Below, one piece after another: positions 45,179 to 53,809 of a stretch of 64,000 nt of DNA. Positions within the stretch are counted from its first letter, which is position 1. Each line of letters begins with the position of its first letter. Below the pieces are notes generated by a model. It ran no database searches, was not told the DNA's origin, and worked only from the letters and a program-made list of their open reading frames with translations. The DNA is from Chryseomonas sp014190935 (GTDB lineage: Bacteria > Pseudomonadota > Gammaproteobacteria > Pseudomonadales > Pseudomonadaceae). Where the stretch lies: NCBI RefSeq assembly GCF_014190935.1, contig NZ_JACHVV010000006.1, positions 1 through 64,000 of the forward strand, read 5' to 3'. A program made the translations under genes and the position numbers.

Positions 45179-46033
45179 CTAGGATTTGGTCCCCAGCAGG
45201 CCACGCAGCGTCTGCTGAATATCGGCCGGCAAGACCACCGTCTTCGCGTTGTCGCTGGTGGCCAGCTTTTCCATGGCGTTGATATAACGCTCGCCCAGCA
45301 GATAGAGCACCGGCGTCGGTTCGCTGCCCACGGCTTCGGAGATCTTGCTCAGGGCGGCGGCGGAGGCCTGCGCCAGGGTCACCTGGGCCACGCCGTCGCG
45401 CTTGGCGGCTTCGAGACGGGCATCGGCCTCCAGGATGGCGGCCTGCTTGGCGCCTTCGGCGCGGGTCACCACGGCCTTGCGCTCCCGCTCGGCGGCCGCC
45501 TGCATTTCCATCGCCGCCTGCATCGAGGGCGTCGGCTTGAGCTCCTGCACTTCCACCGCCTTGACGGTGATGCCCCAGTCCACGGTCTGCTCGGCCATGC
45601 TGACCCTCAGCCGCGCCTTGATCTCGTCTCGCGAGGACAACGCCTGGTCCAGTTCCATCTCGCCAATGATGGCGCGTAGCGAGGTCATCGCCAGGCTGGT
45701 GATGGCCTGGGCGTAGTCTTCCACGCCATAGGCCGCCTTGGCCGGATCGACGATCTTGGCGAAGCACAGGGCGTTGGCCAGGATCACCGCGTTGTCGCGG
45801 GTGATGACCTCCTGTTGCTGCACGTCGAGGATCAGGTCCTTGGTGCTGAGGCGGTAGCTGACCTGATCCATGTAGGGGATGAGGAAGTTCAGCCCGGGCT
45901 TGAGGGTGGTGCGGTACTTGCCGAGGCGCTCGACGATCCACTCCTGCCCCTGGGGTACCAGGCGCACGCCCTTGGCGACGGTGACGACGATGAAGACCAG
46001 CAACAGCAGGGCGACGATAAGACTGACACTCAT
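45179..46033 (-). CDS. SPFH/stomatin-family membrane protein (QmcA-like)
   Basis: A 284-residue protein: N-terminal TM (about 5-22), SPFH/band 7 domain (about 23-180; VPQGQEWIVERLGKYRTTLKPGLNFLIP) and an alanine/glutamate-rich coiled coil (about 190-240). Such proteins form large membrane rings and modulate membrane proteases. It is paired with NfeD 27 bases upstream, the standard stomatin-NfeD operon. Both sit in the block that separates pcaI from pcaK. Confidence 0.92.
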   Translation of the reverse strand: MSVSLIVALLLLVFIVVTVAKGVRLVPQGQEWIVERLGKYRTTLKPGLNFLIPYMDQVSYRLSTKDLILDVQQQEVITRDNAVILANALCFAKIVDPAKAAYGVEDYAQAITSLAMTSLRAIIGEMELDQALSSRDEIKARLRVSMAEQTVDWGITVKAVEVQELKPTPSMQAAMEMQAAAERERKAVVTRAEGAKQAAILEADARLEAAKRDGVAQVTLAQASAAALSKISEAVGSEPTPVLYLLGERYINAMEKLATSDNAKTVVLPADIQQTLRGLLGTKS

Positions 46034-46060
46034 GGAGTTTGTCCCTATGGATGGAAGACG

Positions 46061-46504
46061 TCAGGATTGACGAGCGACCTTGACCAGGTTGCCTTCGAAG
46101 GCCAGCAGTCGAACCCGCTCGCCAGCCGCGATCTCGGCATCGGCCAGACAGGGCCATTCATCGCTGCCGAGGATGGGTTTCTGGAAGCGCACGCGGCCAC
46201 GGGCGAAGGGGCCGACCGCCGCGACCAGCAGGCCAATCTCGCCCAGATGGACGTCGGCGCTCCAGTCCTCACCGGGCTTGCCGCGGTCCTTGCCATAGCG
46301 AAACCAGAGAAATACCGCCACCAGCGAGGCCAGACTCCAGACCAGCAGTTGCATGGCCAGCGCCAGGGCCGGCAGCACCAGCAGCAGCACGCCGACCAGC
46401 AGGGCACCCAGGCCGAACCAGATCAGGAAAAAGGCCGGCACCACCAATTCGCTCAGCATCAGGCCGACGCCCAGCACCAGCCAGTACCACCATTGCACGT
46501 CCAT
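46061..46504 (-). CDS. NfeD family membrane protein
   Basis: A 147-residue NfeD-short protein. Three to four helices (about 5-75, WYWLVLGVGLMLSELVVPAFFLIWFGLGALLVG) precede a C-terminal OB-fold (about 90-147, VRFQKPILGSDEWPCLAD). Start ATG 46504 with AAGGAG six bases upstream; the open frame upstream runs into repeats and is not coding. Works with the SPFH protein encoded next. Confidence 0.92.
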   Translation of the reverse strand: MDVQWWYWLVLGVGLMLSELVVPAFFLIWFGLGALLVGVLLLVLPALALAMQLLVWSLASLVAVFLWFRYGKDRGKPGEDWSADVHLGEIGLLVAAVGPFARGRVRFQKPILGSDEWPCLADAEIAAGERVRLLAFEGNLVKVARQS

Positions 46505-46618
46505 TGCCGCTCCTTCCAGGTAACGCCACAGCATGGCTGCTGATGCGCTCGTCCGCCACCAGGGCCTCCGAGTGGTACCGAGCGCCCGATGAAATGGCGC
46601 CCTGTCGCGCAGGTGGGG

Positions 46619-47230
46619 GCGAGACGGCTCCACCGTCGAAGCCTGACAAGCCAGGGTCGAGCCCGGGCAGCGTTGGGCTTCGCGGTGCTCAGCGCCAACC
46701 TACGGGCGGATTCGTAGGTTGGGTTGAGACAGCTCCATCGTCGAAGCCCAACGGACAACGGGTCGAGCCTGGGCACCGTTGGGCTTCGCTGCGCTCAGCG
46801 CCAACCTACGGGCGGATTCGTAGGTTGGGTTGAGACGGCTCCACTGTCGAAGCCTAACAAGGCGGGGTCGAGCCTGGGCAGCGTTGGGCTTCGCTGCGCT
46901 CAGCGCCAACCTACGGGCGGATTCGTAGGTTGGGTTGAGACGGCTCCACCGTCGAAGCCCAACAAGGCGGGGTCGAGCCTGGGCACCGTTGGGCTTCGCG
47001 GTGCTCAGCGCCAACCTACGGGCGGATTCGTAGGTTGGGTTGAGACGGCTCCATCGTCGAAGCCCAACAAGACGGGGTCGAACCTGGGCACCCTTGGGCT
47101 TCGCTGCGCTCAGCGCCAACCTACGGGCGAATTCGTAGGTTGGGTTGAGACGGCTCCATCGTCGAAGCCCAACAGGCCAGAGCCGAACCCGGGCACCGTT
47201 GGGCTTCGCGATGCTCAGCGCCAACCTACG
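46619..47230. repeat. 105-bp-period tandem repeat array built on REP palindromes
   Basis: The mark CGTTGGGCTTCGC recurs at 46671, 46777, 46882, 46987, 47092 and 47197, i.e. intervals of 106, 105, 105, 105 and 105 bases. Each unit holds one inward pair: GTTGGGCTTCG-C-GCTCAGCGCCAACCTACG, and GTAGGTTGGGTTGAGACGGCTCCA-C-GTCGAAGCCCAAC, plus a non-palindromic spacer (GGCGGGGTCGAGCCTGGGCA). Units differ by a few substitutions only. 105 is divisible by 3, so all frames show a 35-residue repeated translation, but there is no start signal or known domain. Confidence 0.92.
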
Positions 47231-47234
47231 ACGC

Positions 47235-48173
47235 TTATCCCTGCCCGAACACCAGCACCTTGAGACCGCCTTCGGGGTCCTCGTCGGCGAATTCCGGTGG
47301 ATTGGCCAGGCGCTCGGCGAAGGCCAGTCCGGGGGCCTCCTGGGCCATGCCGGCGATGAGGAAGTCCGCGCCCAGGCCAGGGTCGTTGACGCAGGCCAGC
47401 ACCCGGCCGCCGGGGGTGAGCAGTTCGGGTAGGCGGCGCAGGATGCGAGCGTAGTCCTTGGTCAGGGCGAAGCTGCCCTGCTGGAAGCTGGGCGGATCGA
47501 CGATCACCAGGTCATAGGGCCCCAGCTTGCGCACCTTGCCCCAGGACTTGAACAATTCATGGCCGAGAAAGCTGACCTTGCCCAGGTCATGGCCATTGAG
47601 TCGGTGATTCTCGCGTCCGCGGGTCAGGGGCCCGCGGGCCATGTCCAGATTGACCACCTGGGCCGCGCCGCCGGCCAGGGCGGCCACCGAGAAGCCACAG
47701 GTGTAGGCGAACAGATTGAGGATGCGCAGGCCGGCGGCCTGCTCGCGCACCCAGCGGCGGCCCAGGCGCATGTCGAGGAACAGCCCCATGTTCTGGTGGC
47801 GGGTGAGGTCCAGGCCGAACTTCAGGCCGTCTTCGTGGATGACGTGCTCGCCCACCGGCGCGCCGATCAGCGCCTCGCTGGCGGCGTCCAGGCGATAGCG
47901 ATGCTGCAGCAGCAGGCTGCGGGCGCCGCTGGCGTGCCACGCCGGGGTCTCGCCCAGGGCGGCCAGGGTGGCGCGCAGGGCGTCCAGTTCGGCGGCGGGC
48001 AACTCACGAAACAGCCCCACCCGCACCACGCCTTCCAGCCAGTCGACGGTGAGTTGCTCCAGCCCCGGCAGCAGCCGGCCACGGCCGTGCACCAGCCGGC
48101 GCGCCTCGGCGGGTGGCGAAGCGAGGGCGACCAGGAGCAGGTCGGAGAGGTGGGCAAGGGTGGCGGTATTCAT
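47235..48173 (-). CDS. Class I SAM-dependent methyltransferase (RlmI/RlmK-like)
   Basis: A 312-residue protein with a Rossmann methyltransferase domain from about residue 125: NLFAYTCGFSVAALAGGA (SAM site), then VIVDPPSFQQG, the DPPxF motif of COG1092 23S rRNA m5C methyltransferases. The N-terminal ~100 residues are not the usual PUA domain. An rRNA target is likely but not proved. The stop is four bases from the tandem repeat array, so its 3' end is bounded by repeat. Confidence 0.82.
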   Translation of the reverse strand: MNTATLAHLSDLLLVALASPPAEARRLVHGRGRLLPGLEQLTVDWLEGVVRVGLFRELPAAELDALRATLAALGETPAWHASGARSLLLQHRYRLDAASEALIGAPVGEHVIHEDGLKFGLDLTRHQNMGLFLDMRLGRRWVREQAAGLRILNLFAYTCGFSVAALAGGAAQVVNLDMARGPLTRGRENHRLNGHDLGKVSFLGHELFKSWGKVRKLGPYDLVIVDPPSFQQGSFALTKDYARILRRLPELLTPGGRVLACVNDPGLGADFLIAGMAQEAPGLAFAERLANPPEFADEDPEGGLKVLVFGQG

Positions 48174-48347
48174 GGGCGGTCACGACGGCAAAGGAGCGGC
48201 ATGCTACGGCAAAAGTGCCGGGCTCGCCTCCTGGCTCCGGCCCGACCGACGTCTGCCGGCGAATCGCTGCCCAGGCCCCCTGGCGCACCCTCGCCAACGA
48301 ACCGACCAGCCCGATGAAAATATGTCTCAGGCGGTAACGACTCGCAG

Positions 48348-48377
48348 TTGTATCCAGTTTGTAACCCGCTCTAGAAT
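48348..48377 (+). promoter_or_regulatory. Putative sigma70 promoter of the TonB receptor
   Basis: TTGTAT (48348-48353), 18 bases, TAGAAT (48372-48377), 29 bases before the start codon. I do not see a convincing Fur box over it. Confidence 0.55.
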
Positions 48378-48406
48378 CCGCCTCCCCGAACCCCAGGACG
48401 ATAACA

Positions 48407-50560
48407 ATGCGCCGGCTGGTCCCTGCTCTCTATCTGCTGCCCCTCTGTGCCCTCCCCCTCGCCGGCCATGCCCAGGAAAAGGCAGAAGATTCGCCTCAAG
48501 CCTTGTCCGATCTCACCATCGTCGGCACGGCCGAATCGCCCACCGGTCCGGTGCAAGGCTACAAGGCAGAGCGTTCCAGCAGTGCGACCCGTACCGACAC
48601 CCCGCTGCACGAGACGCCCCAGTCGGTGAGCGTGGTCTCCCGCGAAGCCCTCGACGACCTTTCCGCCACCCGCCTGCAGCAGGCGCTGGACCAGGCTGGT
48701 GGCGTCGGCCGCGGCAACAACTTCGGCGGCCAGGGCCTGACCAGCTACACGGTGCGCGGCTTCACCAGCTCCGAGTATTTCCGCAACGGCTTCCCCATGA
48801 ATCGCGGCTATCCCAGCGCGCCGGATGCCGCCACCCTGGAGCGGGTCGAGGTCCTGCGCGGCCCGGCGGCGACCCTCTATGGCCGCAGCGACCCGGGCGG
48901 CACCTTCAACGTGGTGACCAAGCAGCCGCTGGGCGAGCGCAAGACCACCCTCGGCAGCCAGTTCACCGACCAGGGCCTGCGGCGCGGCACCCTGGACACC
49001 ACCGGCCCGGTGGACGAAGACGGTCGCCTGGCCTATCGCCTCAATCTGATCGCCGAAGGCGGCGACAGCTTCCGCGACGATGTCGAGCACGAGCGCTACG
49101 AAGTGGCCCCGGTGCTGAGCTGGCAGGCCACCGACGCCACCCTCATCACCTTCGAGGCGGACATCATCCGCAGCAACGCCCCGCTGGATCGCGGCCGCAC
49201 CAACTACCTGACCCAGCGCGCCGAGGCCAGTCGCTCCACCAACGTCTGGGAAAAGGGCACCACCAACCTGCTGCACAGCGACAGCGAGGCCTATCAGCTG
49301 CGCTTCGAGCACCAGTTGAACGACGCCTGGACCCTGGCCGGCGGCTTCCAGTACCTCGACGGCAGCCTCAAGGGCAATGCCGTGGAAGCCAATGGCGTGC
49401 AGACCGACGGCGTGACCCTCGGCCGCAACTTCAACTACCGCAAGCTGGAGTGGAGCGATCGCGACCTGCAGCTGAACCTGACCGGTCGCTTCGACACCTT
49501 TGGCCTCGGCCACACCCTGATCACCGGGATCGAGGTGGAAGACTACGACTACCGCTCCATCATTCAGCGCTCGCCGGGCAGTGTCAGCGCCTATCCGGTC
49601 AACCTGGTCGATCCGGTCCTTGGCCAGCCGCGCCCGGCCCTGACCCGTACGCCCACCCACGACCACGAGACCCTCAAGACCTGGGCCGCCTTCGTGCAGG
49701 ACCAGATCGCCCTCACCGAGCGCTTCAAGGTGCTGGGTGGCGTGCGCCTGGAGCGCTTCGAGCACGATTACGATAACAAGACGCCACCTCAGGTTCTTGC
49801 CGACGGACGGATTGTCACCGGTGACTGGAGCAAGGACTCGAACGCCGTCACCCCGCGCCTGGGCGTCAGCTATGACCTCACCCCGGAACTGGCCCTCTAC
49901 GCCAGCGCCTCCAAGTCGTTCAAGCCCAACACCGGCGCGGCGCGCCTGGGCGGCGGTTTCGACCCCGAGGAAGGCAAGGCCTACGAGGTGGGCATGAAGT
50001 GGGCGGCGCTGGGCGGCCGCCTCAGCGTCGATACGGCGATCTTCCACACGGTCAAGGAAAACGTCCTGACCCCGGACCCGGTCGATACGAATTTCAACGT
50101 CGCCGCCGGCGAGGTGCGCAGCCGTGGCTTCGAAGTCAACGTGACCGGTGACCTGACGCCCAACTGGCGCATCCTCGGCGGCTACGCCTTCACCGACGCC
50201 GAGGTCACCAAGGACAACACCCTGGCCCGCGGTACGCGCCTGACCAACATCCCGCGCAATGCCGTCAACCTGCTCAACGTCTACGAATTCCATGACGGCG
50301 TGCTGCGCGGCCTGGGGCTGGGCGCCAACCTCAAGTATGTGGGTGAGCGCGAAGGCCAGAAGACCGCGCTCAGCGACTACCGCATGGACAGCTACACGGT
50401 TACCGACCTGCTGAGCTTCTACAAGGTCGACGAGCACCTGCGGCTGAACCTGGACGTGCGCAACGTCTTCAACAAGGGCTACGACGAGAGTTCCTGGAAC
50501 GCCTACAGCTATCCGGGCGAGCCGCGTACCGTACAGGCCGGTTTCACCTACACCTTCTAA
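48407..50560 (+). CDS. TonB-dependent siderophore receptor
   Basis: A 717-residue outer-membrane receptor: signal peptide to about residue 22 (LAGHAQ), plug domain (about 60-170; TPQSVSVVSREALDD, VRGFTSSEYFRNGFP, LERVEVLRGPAATLYGRSDPGGTFNVVTKQP), then a 22-strand barrel ending in the usual aromatic FTYTF. No N-terminal signalling (STN) domain. Plug sequence looks like hydroxamate receptors (FhuA/FoxA type), but the ligand is uncertain. The convergent FecBCDE-like genes (50717-53684) may take the substrate onward. Confidence 0.93.
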   Translation: MRRLVPALYLLPLCALPLAGHAQEKAEDSPQALSDLTIVGTAESPTGPVQGYKAERSSSATRTDTPLHETPQSVSVVSREALDDLSATRLQQALDQAGGVGRGNNFGGQGLTSYTVRGFTSSEYFRNGFPMNRGYPSAPDAATLERVEVLRGPAATLYGRSDPGGTFNVVTKQPLGERKTTLGSQFTDQGLRRGTLDTTGPVDEDGRLAYRLNLIAEGGDSFRDDVEHERYEVAPVLSWQATDATLITFEADIIRSNAPLDRGRTNYLTQRAEASRSTNVWEKGTTNLLHSDSEAYQLRFEHQLNDAWTLAGGFQYLDGSLKGNAVEANGVQTDGVTLGRNFNYRKLEWSDRDLQLNLTGRFDTFGLGHTLITGIEVEDYDYRSIIQRSPGSVSAYPVNLVDPVLGQPRPALTRTPTHDHETLKTWAAFVQDQIALTERFKVLGGVRLERFEHDYDNKTPPQVLADGRIVTGDWSKDSNAVTPRLGVSYDLTPELALYASASKSFKPNTGAARLGGGFDPEEGKAYEVGMKWAALGGRLSVDTAIFHTVKENVLTPDPVDTNFNVAAGEVRSRGFEVNVTGDLTPNWRILGGYAFTDAEVTKDNTLARGTRLTNIPRNAVNLLNVYEFHDGVLRGLGLGANLKYVGEREGQKTALSDYRMDSYTVTDLLSFYKVDEHLRLNLDVRNVFNKGYDESSWNAYSYPGEPRTVQAGFTYTF

Positions 50561-50568
50561 AAGCACCC

Positions 50569-50693
50569 AACAAAACTACTGCGCGTCCGCCAGGCGGGCG
50601 CGTGCAGTGCTCGGAGTCCTCATGTACTACTTGTACACTGCGGCTCCTGCGCGCCGCGCGCACCCGCCTGACAGCCGCTCGCTACGTTTTGTT
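50569..50693 (+). repeat. Long-hairpin repeat element, copy 2 (after the TonB receptor)
   Basis: Begins eight bases after the receptor stop codon. 125 bases from AACAAAACTACTGCGCGTCC to CGCTCGCTACGTTTTGTT, folding as one long imperfect hairpin around TACTT. Same sequence and same orientation relative to the upstream gene as 40159-40299. It may act as the receptor's transcript 3' end. Confidence 0.78.
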
Positions 50694-50716
50694 AGCCGCT
50701 TTACGGCTCTCTAGAA

Positions 50717-51514
50717 TCAGGCCTCGTTGAAGGCCTGACCGGTCAGCGGCTGCACCACCGGGCGGCCCTGGCGATCGTGGAGGATGTCCACCGCCACGCC
50801 GTAGGTGGCTTCCAGCAGGTCGGCGGTGACGATGGCGGCGGGTCGCCCGGCGGCCAGCAGGCCACCGTTGACCAGCACCAGCAGCGAATCGGCGTACTGG
50901 CAGGCCAGGTTGAGGTCGTGCAGCACCACCACGGTCACCCGCTGGTGCAAGCGGGTTTCGTGGCGCACGCGATCGAGCAGGTTGATCTGGTGGCGCAGAT
51001 CCAGGGCGCTGACCGGTTCGTCCAGCAGCATCACCTCGGGTTCGCGCATCAGCACCTGGGCAAAGAACACCAGTTGCCGCTGACCGCCACTCAGGGCGCC
51101 CAGTTGGCGCGAGGCCAGGTGGCCGATGCCCACCTCGTCGAGCTTGCCCAGCGCCCGTTCCAGCAGGGCGTCGTCCAGGTGGAGGGTCAGCCGTTCCAGG
51201 CTGCCCATGGCCACCGTCTCCAGCACCGACAGCGCCGCCTCGGCATGGGAATCCTGGGGCATGTAGGCCACGCCCTGGCGCCAGCCCTCCCGCTGCCCGC
51301 GCAGCGAAGCGCCCGCCACCAGCCGCCGCGCACCGCGCTCGATCTGGCCGGCCACCAGCGGCAGGTCACCGGCCAGGGCGCGCAGCAGGGTGGTCTTGCC
51401 GGTGCCATTGGGGCCGAGGATCACATGCACCTGCCCGGCGTGCAGTTCGGTGCAGAGTCCGGAGATCACGGTGCGATCGCCGCGCTTCAGCGCGAGGTCC
51501 TGGAGGCGGATCAT
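50717..51514 (-). CDS. ABC transporter ATP-binding protein, FecE-like
   Basis: A 265-residue ATPase with Walker A (GPNGTGKTT near 36), signature ALSGGQRQLVF, Walker B VMLLDEPVSALD and the H-loop (VVLHDLN). FecE/FhuC/BtuD class partner of FecCD permeases. Four-base overlap with the permease gene. Drives uptake of iron-chelate or a related ligand. Confidence 0.92.
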   Translation of the reverse strand: MIRLQDLALKRGDRTVISGLCTELHAGQVHVILGPNGTGKTTLLRALAGDLPLVAGQIERGARRLVAGASLRGQREGWRQGVAYMPQDSHAEAALSVLETVAMGSLERLTLHLDDALLERALGKLDEVGIGHLASRQLGALSGGQRQLVFFAQVLMREPEVMLLDEPVSALDLRHQINLLDRVRHETRLHQRVTVVVLHDLNLACQYADSLLVLVNGGLLAAGRPAAIVTADLLEATYGVAVDILHDRQGRPVVQPLTGQAFNEA

Positions 51515-52569
51515 GGGCTGGACCTGCGTGGGGCGAAGATGAGCCAGAGCAGGAAGGGCACCCCGACGATGGCGGTGACGATGCCCACCGGAAACAGCGC
51601 CCCGGGCAGGATCGACTTGGACAGCACCGAGGCGAAGGACAGCATCAGGGCGCCGCAGATGGCCGACAGTGGCAGCAGGAAGCGCTGATCCTCACCCACC
51701 TGCCAACGGGCGATATGGGGCGCGACCAGACCGACGAAGCCGATCACCCCGACGAAGCTGGTGGCCGTGGCGGTCATCACCGCCACCAGGATCAGCACCT
51801 TGAGGCGCAGCCGGCGGATGTCCACGCCGAGGCTCTCGGCCCGTGCCTCGCCCAGGCGCAGCGCGGCCAGCTTCCAGGCATCGCGCAAGAGCAGGAGGCA
51901 GCACAGCAGGGTCACCCCGGCGACGATGGCCAGGGTGGTCCAGGTGGCGCGACCGAGGCTGCCGAACAGCCAGAAGAGGATCTGCTGCGACAGCTCCGGC
52001 GAGGAGAGGAATTGCACCAGCGACAGCAGCGACTGGAAGAGAAACAGCAGGGCGATGCCGCCGAGGATGATGGTGTCGCTGCCGGTGCGCTTGAGCGACG
52101 CCAGGGCGAAGAGGAACAGCGCCGCCAGCATGGCGAAGGCGAAGGCGCCCAACGGCACGCCGATCAGCGCGCCCAGGCCGAAGCTGCCCAGCGCCAGGCT
52201 GAGGGCGGCGCCACAGCCGGCGGCGGCGGCCATGCCCAGGGTGTAGGGACTGGCCATGGGGTTGTTGAGCAGCGTCTGCATCTGCGCCCCGCCCGCGCCG
52301 AGGGCGGCGCCCACCGCCAGCGCCATCAGCGCCACCGGCAGGCGCAGGTCGCGGACGATGGCATCGGTCATCGGCTGCCGCTCGCCGAGCCCGGTCAGCG
52401 ACTTGAGCACCTCCAGCGGCGAGAGCAGCGACGGCCCGGTGGCGATGTCCAGCACCAGACCCGCCAGGGTCAGCAGCAGAAATACCCCGCAGGCGCGCCA
52501 GCGGCGACGCTCACGGGCGCGCTGCTCGGCGATGGCGTTGCCGTGGCTAGCGTTCGCGGCCTCGCTCAT
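51511..52569 (-). CDS. FecCD-family ABC permease
   Basis: A 352-residue inner-membrane permease with about ten helices and FecCD features: GAALGAGGAQMQTLLNNPMASPYTLGMAAAAG region and the EAA-like GVIGFVGLVAPHIAR near residue 270. A single permease gene implies a homodimer, as for BtuC. ATGA overlaps on both sides couple it to the binding protein and ATPase genes. Confidence 0.93.
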   Translation of the reverse strand: MSEAANASHGNAIAEQRARERRRWRACGVFLLLTLAGLVLDIATGPSLLSPLEVLKSLTGLGERQPMTDAIVRDLRLPVALMALAVGAALGAGGAQMQTLLNNPMASPYTLGMAAAAGCGAALSLALGSFGLGALIGVPLGAFAFAMLAALFLFALASLKRTGSDTIILGGIALLFLFQSLLSLVQFLSSPELSQQILFWLFGSLGRATWTTLAIVAGVTLLCCLLLLRDAWKLAALRLGEARAESLGVDIRRLRLKVLILVAVMTATATSFVGVIGFVGLVAPHIARWQVGEDQRFLLPLSAICGALMLSFASVLSKSILPGALFPVGIVTAIVGVPFLLWLIFAPRRSSP

Positions 52570-53684
52570 GGCGTCAGGCCTATGGCAAAGGTGCCCTCAG
52601 GCTGAATCGGCATGTAGCGGCGATAGTACTCGCGGTAGTTGGCCAGCGGATCCACGTCCTGGAACAGATCCGGATAGAGCTGCTTGGCGATGAACTGCAG
52701 CATGGCGAAGTCCTCCAGGCTGCGCGAGGCGCCCTGGTAGACGCCATAGAGGCGCCCATCGCGGATCGCCGGCAGATTGGCCCAGCCCGGTCGCTGCATG
52801 AAGGCGCGCAGGTGGCTGCGGGCGTCGTCGGCGGTAACGCCGGGGCCCATGGGCAAGGCGGTCGGATTGCTGTTGTCCTCGCGCCCGGAGATGAAGATGA
52901 CCTCCGGCTGGGCCATGAGCACCTGCTCCGGATTCATCACCCCCCACCACTGGATGAAGGGCGCGGCGATGTTGTCGCCGCCGGCCAGGGTGACCATGGC
53001 GCCCCACATGTTGCGGCCATAGGTGAAGGAGTATTCGGCCGGGCCCTTGTTGCCGAATTCGGTATAGACCCGCGGTTTCGGACGCTGGGCCGCCGCGATG
53101 CGGCTCTGGATGTCCTGCACCACCTTGGCGTAGAAGTCGGCCAGCTCGGCGGCACGCGCCTCCTGCCCGGTGATGACGCCGAGCAGGAGGGTGGAAGCCA
53201 GGTGGCGCTCCAGGGTCTGGGCGTTGTAGTCGATCGCCACCACCGGGATACCGAGCTGTTCGAGGCGCTTGACCTCGCTGTCCAGCGCCTGGAATTGCCA
53301 GGCGGCCAGCACCACCAGACCAGGCTTGAGGGCGAGGACCTTTTCCACGGAAAAGCTGTTGTTTTCCGTCTCCCCCACATCGGGAAGGCTGGCCAGGGAG
53401 GGTCGGTGGGCGACGTTGAGCGCCCAGTTGGCCGGCACCTTGCGCTCCCAGGCGCCGCGGGAGACACCGACCACGGCGTCGAAGGCCTGCTCGCCACCGA
53501 CCGCCAGGTAGTCGCCATAGTGGAAGCCCAGCACCACCCGCTTGGCCGGCGCCTCGATCGTCACCGTGCGGCCGAGGACGTCGGTGACCTGCCGGGTCTC
53601 GGCAAAGGCCGGAGCAATCAGAAAGCAAGCGATAAGCGTTACCAGCCGGACAGCCCACTGCCCGCTGCGCGCGAAACCTTTCAT
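52566..53684 (-). CDS. ABC transporter periplasmic substrate-binding protein (iron-siderophore type)
   Basis: A 372-residue class III binding protein with a signal peptide to about residue 28 (FLIAPAFAE). Start DVLGRTVTIEAPAKRVVLG and VLALKPGLVVLA are typical of FecB/FepB-like proteins. AAGGGG precedes ATG 53684. First gene of binding protein-permease-ATPase. Whether it takes iron chelate or another metal complex is not visible. Confidence 0.9.
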   Translation of the reverse strand: MKGFARSGQWAVRLVTLIACFLIAPAFAETRQVTDVLGRTVTIEAPAKRVVLGFHYGDYLAVGGEQAFDAVVGVSRGAWERKVPANWALNVAHRPSLASLPDVGETENNSFSVEKVLALKPGLVVLAAWQFQALDSEVKRLEQLGIPVVAIDYNAQTLERHLASTLLLGVITGQEARAAELADFYAKVVQDIQSRIAAAQRPKPRVYTEFGNKGPAEYSFTYGRNMWGAMVTLAGGDNIAAPFIQWWGVMNPEQVLMAQPEVIFISGREDNSNPTALPMGPGVTADDARSHLRAFMQRPGWANLPAIRDGRLYGVYQGASRSLEDFAMLQFIAKQLYPDLFQDVDPLANYREYYRRYMPIQPEGTFAIGLTP

Positions 53685-53809
53685 GGAACCCCTTGGACGT
53701 CTGCACCTGCTCTAGGCAAGCGATTACAGCGCATGCAAAGGGTGCAACTTTACGCGGTGGCAGCGCCTGCGCCTAGCGCCCGCCACCGGCAAAGGGGAAG
53801 CCGTCGACC

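Noticed and set aside
46619..47230. CRISPR array
   Set aside because: Units are 105 bases of near-identical sequence without unique spacers, and the repeated part is REP DNA. No cas genes in the window.
46700..47263. 35-residue repeat proteins on both strands across the tandem array
   Set aside because: The periodicity comes from the 105-bp DNA unit being a multiple of three. No start signal, signal peptide or fold, and both strands are open.
50717..53684. Assignment of this ABC system to B12 uptake
   Set aside because: It is distant from the cob genes, has no riboswitch and lies beside a siderophore-type TonB receptor. The B12 role belongs to 56806-59614.
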